A stretch of DNA of 10,832 bases, taken from positions 1 through 10,832 of the forward strand of contig JABJEE010000250.1 in the NCBI GenBank assembly GCA_018665005.1, given 5' to 3'. The stretch is from Flavobacteriales bacterium. GTDB taxonomy: Bacteria; Bacteroidota; Bacteroidia; Flavobacteriales_D; Crocinitomicaceae. Shown in pieces: positions 7,012 through 10,832 of this stretch (the first letter of the stretch is position 1; every line of letters starts with the position of its first letter). Position numbers and translations under genes: made by a program. Below the pieces are notes generated by a model. The model saw only the letters and a program-made list of their open reading frames with translations. It was not told the origin of the DNA and searched no databases.

Positions 7012-7989
7012 ATGTTAAAGAAAATTTTAGTAACCGGAGGAGCCGGATTTATTGGATCGAACATGTGTGAGTATCTTCTGGACTTAAATCTTGAAGTGGT
7101 ATGTCTCGATAATTTCATTACCGGAAAGCGAGAGAACATAGAATTGGCCCTCAAAAACAAAAAATTTGAATTAATCGAGGGTGATATTCGTAATATAAAA
7201 GATTGCGAACTTGCAGTTAAAAACGTAGACGCTGTATTACATTTGGCAGCGCTCGGATCCGTGCCAAGGTCAATTGCCGATCCAATTACAACAAACGACA
7301 TCAACATTAATGGTTTTTTAAACATGATGGTCGCCACCAGAGACGCGGGTATAAAACGTTTTGTATATGCAGCCAGCTCATCTACTTATGGAGATTCTGA
7401 ATCGCTTCCAAAAATTGAAGAAATTATAGGAAAACCTCTATCTCCTTACGCCATTACAAAATATGTAGGTGAATTATATGCAGATGTCTTTTCAAAAACT
7501 TACGGTGTTGAATGTATTGGATTAAGATACTTTAATGTTTTTGGCAGAAAACAAGACCCTGAAGGTGCATATGCGGCAGTTATACCAAAATTCACAGATC
7601 TACTAATCGATAATCAACCGCCAACAATTAATGGTGACGGCTCTTTTTCAAGAGACTTTACGTATATAGACAACGTTATTCAAATAAATCATTTGGCACT
7701 AAAAACATCAAATCCTGACGCCATCAATCAAGTTTTTAATGTGGCCTACGGTGAAAGTTCCACCTTGAATCAATTGTTTGAAGAAATTCAAAACAACTTG
7801 TGTGTGTATCTTCCTAAAATCAAAGATATTAAACCGATATATGGTCCGTTAAGAAAAGGAGATATCCCTCATTCGTTAGCATCTATTGAAAAAGCAAAAA
7901 GATTATTAGGATACAACCCAAAATATTCCTTGACAGAAGGATTAAAGCACACCATACAGTGGTATTACGAATCAACAGCATCTAAATAA
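7012..7989 (+). CDS. UDP-GlcNAc C4-epimerase, WbpP/TviC-type SDR
   Basis: This 325-residue extended short-chain dehydrogenase/reductase has the NAD-binding motif TGGAGFIG (8-15), the acidic residue after beta-2 in CLDNF (31-35), DIRN (58-61), HLAALGSVPRSIADP (77-91), catalytic AASSSTYGD (120-128) and SPYAITKYVGELYAD (144-158) with Y146 and K150. The strings LGSVPRSI, RYFNVFGRKQDPEGAYAAVIP and NGDGSFSRDFTYIDN are typical of WbpP/TviC/WbgU enzymes. These interconvert UDP-GlcNAc and UDP-GalNAc, or the matching uronic acids, unlike GalE, which prefers non-acetylated sugars. WbpP itself is somewhat longer at the N-terminus. Which substrate is used here cannot be read from sequence. Its stop is 2 nt before the LegB-type gene, so the two are co-transcribed. 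It would supply a GalNAc-type precursor for the locus polysaccharide. Confidence 0.88.
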   Translation: MLKKILVTGGAGFIGSNMCEYLLDLNLEVVCLDNFITGKRENIELALKNKKFELIEGDIRNIKDCELAVKNVDAVLHLAALGSVPRSIADPITTNDININGFLNMMVATRDAGIKRFVYAASSSTYGDSESLPKIEEIIGKPLSPYAITKYVGELYADVFSKTYGVECIGLRYFNVFGRKQDPEGAYAAVIPKFTDLLIDNQPPTINGDGSFSRDFTYIDNVIQINHLALKTSNPDAINQVFNVAYGESSTLNQLFEEIQNNLCVYLPKIKDIKPIYGPLRKGDIPHSLASIEKAKRLLGYNPKYSLTEGLKHTIQWYYESTASK

Positions 7990-7991
7990 AT

Positions 7992-9182
7992 TTGAATATT
8001 CTAGAGCTTATAGGAAGGTCCACACCCTTGTTCAAAAATGACATTGAGCAATTTGATTCTGAATTGAACAAGGAAATATCAACATCTTCCTTTCTCATTC
8101 TTGGCGGTGCTGGATCTATAGGTCAATCTGTTGTTAAAGAGATATTCAAAAGAAATCCGAAGGTTATTCACATTGTTGATTTAAACGAAAACAACTTAAC
8201 TGAATTGGTCCGAGATCTTAGAAGTTCAATTGGATATATCTCTGGAGAATTTAAAACATTTGCTCTAGATATAGGCAGTGAGATTTTTGATGTCTTTATG
8301 TCTGATAGTCAAGGGTATGATTATGTATTGAATTTTACAGCCATTAAACATGTCCGTAGTGAAAAGGACCCCTACACCCTATCGAGAATGATTGAAACCA
8401 ACATTTTCAATACAGACAAAACCATAACACAGGCCATCGAAAACAATTGTAAAAAATACTTTTGTGTATCCACAGATAAAGCTGCAAACCCTGTGAATTT
8501 AATGGGTGGCACAAAAAGAATAATGGAAAAAGTACTCATGAATCGAAGCTCAGAGATTTCTCTCTCTACCGCGCGATTTGCCAACGTCGCTTTCTCTGAT
8601 GGTTCACTTTTACATGGATTTAATCAACGGATTTTAAAAAAACAACCGATAGTTGCACCAAAAGATGTTCGCAGATATTTTGTGACTCCTGAAGAATCTG
8701 GACAACTGTGTATGCTTGCGGCTATATTTGGAGAAAACAGAGATATTTATTTCCCAAAACTATCAGAACATCTTCACCTGATGACATTTTCAGACATTGC
8801 CATCACGTTTCTAGAAAACCTAAATTACACACCATACATATGCAAGACCGAAGATGAAGCTAGGTCTAAAATCAATGAATTGATAAACAAAAAGCAATGG
8901 CCATGCCTTTTTATCGAATCAGATACTACCGGGGAAAAAGGATTTGAAGAGTTTTACACAAAAGACGAAGAAATTGAAATGAATAAATATGATGGCATTG
9001 GCATCATTAAAAATAAAAAGTCAAATTTTGATCATATCGATTTAAAGAGATTAAGACAAAAGTATTCGACCTGGATTGAAAATGGTGAATTATCAAAGAA
9101 AGAAATTGCCACTGAACTTATGCATTACCTTCCTGAAATAGAATATAAGGATATTGGGAAATATTTAGACGATAAAATGTAA
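7992..9182 (+). CDS. legB: UDP-GlcNAc 4,6-dehydratase family protein, LegB/CapD-like, TTG start
   Basis: This 396-residue polysaccharide-biosynthesis SDR shows an NAD(P) motif LGGAGSIG (37-44), IVDLNENNL (61-69), NFTAIKHVRSEKDPY (114-128), VSTDKAANPVN (159-169) with the catalytic D162 and K163, MGGTK (171-175) and RFANVAFSDGS (195-205). The usual SDR YxxxK tyrosine is methionine (M171), as in the WbpM/CapD branch, so this is not a lost active site. It would convert an NDP-GlcNAc to its 4-keto-6-deoxy form. The C-terminal tail (about 280-396) is the family extension. The start is TTG at 7992-7994: homologues begin close to M-x-ILELIGR, and no ATG lies nearby. Its last sense codon is ATG, directly followed by TAA. 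The LegC-type aminotransferase gene follows at once, the standard pairing in legionaminic acid and related sugar pathways. The gene name rests on this pairing. Confidence 0.83.
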   Translation: MNILELIGRSTPLFKNDIEQFDSELNKEISTSSFLILGGAGSIGQSVVKEIFKRNPKVIHIVDLNENNLTELVRDLRSSIGYISGEFKTFALDIGSEIFDVFMSDSQGYDYVLNFTAIKHVRSEKDPYTLSRMIETNIFNTDKTITQAIENNCKKYFCVSTDKAANPVNLMGGTKRIMEKVLMNRSSEISLSTARFANVAFSDGSLLHGFNQRILKKQPIVAPKDVRRYFVTPEESGQLCMLAAIFGENRDIYFPKLSEHLHLMTFSDIAITFLENLNYTPYICKTEDEARSKINELINKKQWPCLFIESDTTGEKGFEEFYTKDEEIEMNKYDGIGIIKNKKSNFDHIDLKRLRQKYSTWIENGELSKKEIATELMHYLPEIEYKDIGKYLDDKM

Positions 9183-9183
9183 G

Positions 9184-10341
9184 ATTATTAAAAAGGCAAA
9201 AGAAATAATATCATTCATAAAAAGTTCGTTCCCTCACAAGAAAGATCTTATTCCTGTTCATGAGCCTTTTTTCGGAGGAAATGAAAAACAATACTTAATT
9301 GACTGTATTGACAGTACATTTGTGTCTAGTGTTGGACCATATGTGAACAAAGTAGAAGCCGAATTGGAAAAAATTTGTTCTGTAAAAAAAGCGGTTGCCG
9401 TAGTTAACGGGACAGCTGCGTTACATACGGCCTTACATGTTTTAGGAGTTGAAAACGGAAACGAGGTAATCACCCAATCCCTGACTTTTGTCGCTACCGC
9501 AAATGCCATTAAGTATTGTGGTGCTTCTCCTATTTTTATTGACGTGGATATAGATACGATGGGGATGTCTCCTGATTCTCTTTCTAAATTCCTTGAATCA
9601 AACGCAATAATAAAAAATGGCCAATGTTTCAACAAATCATCCGGAGCCAAGATTTCTGCTTGTATACCTATGCACACCTATGGTTTTCCTGTTAGAATCG
9701 AGGAGATTTGTGAAATTTGTTGCAACTGGAACATTCCAGTTGTTGAGGATGCCGCAGAAGGTCTAGGAAGTAAGTATAAAAACAAAGCACTAGGTACTTT
9801 CGGTGATATTGGAACACTTTCGTTTAATGGAAATAAGATAATAACTGCTGGTGGTGGTGGTGCTATATTAACTGATAATCTAGAATATGCGAAAAAGGCC
9901 AAACATATTACAAGTACATCTAAAATCTCAAATACCTTTGAATTTCATCATGATCAACTTGGGTTTAATTATAGAATGCCAAATCTAAATGCATCTTTAT
10001 TATTAGCACAACTTGAACAAATTGATACCTTTCTTTCAAACAAAAGAGATTTGGCAAATTTATACAAGAAATATTTTGACTCAATTGGAATCAAATTTAG
10101 ATATGAAAATAGTAATTCCAAAGTAAATTATTGGTTAATGTGTTTAGAGTTTAAAACTAAAAAAGACAGGGACTTATTCTTGATTGAAAGTAATAAAAGT
10201 GGTGTGTTGACCAGACCAGTATGGGAATTAATGCACACCTTACCAATGTATTGTAACTGTAATTCTGATGAACAAAAAAACGCAATATATTTACAAGAAA
10301 GAATCGTTAACATTCCAAGTAGTTACAGGTACATTAAATAA
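9184..10341 (+). CDS. legC: LegC-type PLP-dependent sugar aminotransferase, start codon unclear
   Basis: This is a DegT/DnrJ/EryC1/ArnB-family fold-type I aminotransferase that puts an amino group on C4 of the 4-keto-6-deoxy sugar made by the preceding enzyme. Visible marks are VNGTAALHTALH, TQSLTFVATANAIKY, VPMHTYG-like IPMHTYGFPV, VVEDAAEGLGS (PLP-ring aspartate at 9748-9750), SFNGNKIITAGGGGAI (Schiff-base lysine at 9835-9837) and GFNYRMPNLNASL. The first usual start codon in frame is GTG at 9322, but the reading frame encodes family-typical sequence before it, including IPVHEPFFGGNEKQYLIDC (about 9250-9306). The true start must therefore be upstream. After the in-frame TAG at 9166-9168 there is no ATG, GTG or TTG; I placed the start at ATT 9184 as a guess, giving 385 residues, close to family length. 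An unusual start coupled to the legB stop, or a sequence error, are both possible. The C-terminus is complete. Confidence 0.85.
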   Translation: MIKKAKEIISFIKSSFPHKKDLIPVHEPFFGGNEKQYLIDCIDSTFVSSVGPYVNKVEAELEKICSVKKAVAVVNGTAALHTALHVLGVENGNEVITQSLTFVATANAIKYCGASPIFIDVDIDTMGMSPDSLSKFLESNAIIKNGQCFNKSSGAKISACIPMHTYGFPVRIEEICEICCNWNIPVVEDAAEGLGSKYKNKALGTFGDIGTLSFNGNKIITAGGGGAILTDNLEYAKKAKHITSTSKISNTFEFHHDQLGFNYRMPNLNASLLLAQLEQIDTFLSNKRDLANLYKKYFDSIGIKFRYENSNSKVNYWLMCLEFKTKKDRDLFLIESNKSGVLTRPVWELMHTLPMYCNCNSDEQKNAIYLQERIVNIPSSYRYIK

Positions 10342-10425
10342 TTCGTTTTCTAATTAAATATGAATAATTATTAAAATTGTGTTTGTAGATTTACAACAGA
10401 TTAGAATGTCTTAAACCAATAAATA
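10342..10425 (+). other. AT-rich 84-bp gap with a small hairpin
   Basis: This gap separates the aminotransferase and acyltransferase genes, while the three genes before it are nearly contiguous. TTGTA-GATT-TACAA (10383-10396) is a 5-bp inverted repeat. TAGATTTA (10386-10393), inside it, matches seven of eight positions of the -7 consensus, but no TTG lies at the right distance. No T-run follows the hairpin, so it is not a normal terminator. An internal promoter or processing site is possible, but weakly supported. Confidence 0.25.
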
Positions 10426-10832
10426 ATGGGCCAAAACATAATTAGTGACAAATCACATATAGGAAAGAACGTTAAACTGGGAAGCTTTAACATTATTGAA
10501 GAAAACGTTACAATTGAAGATGATGTTGAAATTGGCAACTACTGTCATCTGAGGTCAGGTGTTATCATTAAAAAAAACTCTCGTTTAATGGACTATATTG
10601 AACTAAGAAACAATACTACTATTGGAGAGGATTGTTACTTAGACTCAAAAGTTTCATCTTCCGGAAATGTTATTGTAAATAACAATGTCACACTCCGATA
10701 CGATACCATTTTAGCTAGAGGAGTAGAAATTGGTGCAAACACCTACGTTTGCCCAAGAGTAATGACAAATAATTTAAATTCGGGAGGGGTTGAAATCGGT
10801 GGTGCCAAAATAGGAGAAAATTGTTTTATTGG
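10426..10832 (+). CDS. Left-handed beta-helix (hexapeptide repeat) acyltransferase, N-terminal part
   Basis: An open frame from ATG at 10426-10428 runs off the right edge after 135 codons. The protein is built of hexapeptide repeats of the [LIV]-G-x4 type: HIGKNVKLGSFNII (11-24), VTIEDDVEIGNYCHL (28-42), TTIGEDCYL (64-72), NVIVNNNVTL (81-90), GVEIGANTYVCP (99-110) and VEIGGAKIGENCFI (122-135). They form the three-sided coil of LpxA/GlmU/WbbJ-like acetyltransferases. It lacks the N-terminal Rossmann-like domain of PglD/LegH proteins, at least at this end. Coming after LegB- and LegC-type genes, it may N-acylate the new 4-amino group using acetyl-CoA, or O-acetylate the polymer. The position is the only argument for the first role. 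The catalytic histidine and the C-terminal cap cannot be judged, since the gene is incomplete. Confidence 0.83.
   Translation, partial: MGQNIISDKSHIGKNVKLGSFNIIEENVTIEDDVEIGNYCHLRSGVIIKKNSRLMDYIELRNNTTIGEDCYLDSKVSSSGNVIVNNNVTLRYDTILARGVEIGANTYVCPRVMTNNLNSGGVEIGGAKIGENCFI

Noticed and set aside
7005..7337. Minus-strand open frame of 110 codons over the 4-epimerase start
   Set aside because: It is antisense to the NAD-binding region of the epimerase and has no recognisable domain. It is a by-product of codon use.
8460..8520. Loss of the catalytic tyrosine in the LegB-type dehydratase (Met in YxxxK)
   Set aside because: The WbpM/CapD branch normally has methionine here and uses the aspartate-lysine pair, so this is not a defect.
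9258..9677. Minus-strand open frame of 139 codons over the aminotransferase
   Set aside because: It is antisense to conserved PLP-enzyme sequence, with low-complexity content and no family resemblance.
9322..10341. Aminotransferase starting at GTG 9322 (339 residues)
   Set aside because: The frame upstream of this codon encodes conserved family sequence, so this start would cut off the N-terminal segment.
1..10832. Mobile elements, CRISPR arrays, tRNA or rRNA genes, attachment sites
   Set aside because: I saw no transposase or integrase sequence, no regular direct repeats and no RNA gene signature in the window.

Overview
This AT-rich window most likely comes from a member of the Bacteroidota, perhaps a Cytophagales- or Flavobacteriia-like organism. 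The evidence is the combination of gene families: a UpxY/RfaH-type NusG paralogue, a long YfhO-like membrane protein of the Bacteroidota type, and a receiver-AAA+ regulator with no DNA-binding tail and a GAFTSA loop. Shine-Dalgarno sequences are almost absent, and one good match to the Bacteroidota -7 box (TAnnTTTG) is present. The lineage is inferred from family resemblance, not from a search.

The window holds two divergent transcription units separated by a 140-bp control region (6278-6417). The left unit runs leftward: pcm (protein-L-isoaspartate methyltransferase, TTG start), a sigma-54-type response regulator, a 925-residue YfhO-family membrane protein (probable GT-C glycosyltransferase), a wecB/mnaA-type UDP-GlcNAc 2-epimerase, and a GT4-type glycosyltransferase cut by the left edge. 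Spacings are +4, +2, -17 and -1 nt, so this is almost certainly one operon. It mixes protein repair, regulation and envelope glycan synthesis.

The right unit runs rightward: a UpxY-like antiterminator, an 84-bp leader with a small GC-rich hairpin, a WbpP/TviC-type UDP-GlcNAc 4-epimerase, a LegB-type 4,6-dehydratase (TTG start), a LegC-type PLP aminotransferase, and a left-handed beta-helix acyltransferase cut by the right edge. This looks like the start of a capsule, O-antigen or glycan locus. Its first sugar route is probably UDP-GlcNAc to a 4-keto-6-deoxy, then a 4-amino, then an N-acylated sugar, as in bacillosamine or legionaminic acid synthesis. The genes that would settle the final sugar (LegG, LegI and LegF types) would lie to the right, outside the window.

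The oddest feature is the start of the LegC-type gene. Clear family homology continues about 45 codons upstream of the first usual start codon in frame (GTG at 9322). Between the preceding in-frame stop (9166-9168) and that GTG there is no ATG, GTG or TTG. Other points worth a look are the regulator without a DNA-binding domain, the dyad over the divergent promoter, and the GC-rich leader element after the antiterminator gene. I found no mobile element, CRISPR array, tRNA or rRNA, and no clearly novel system.
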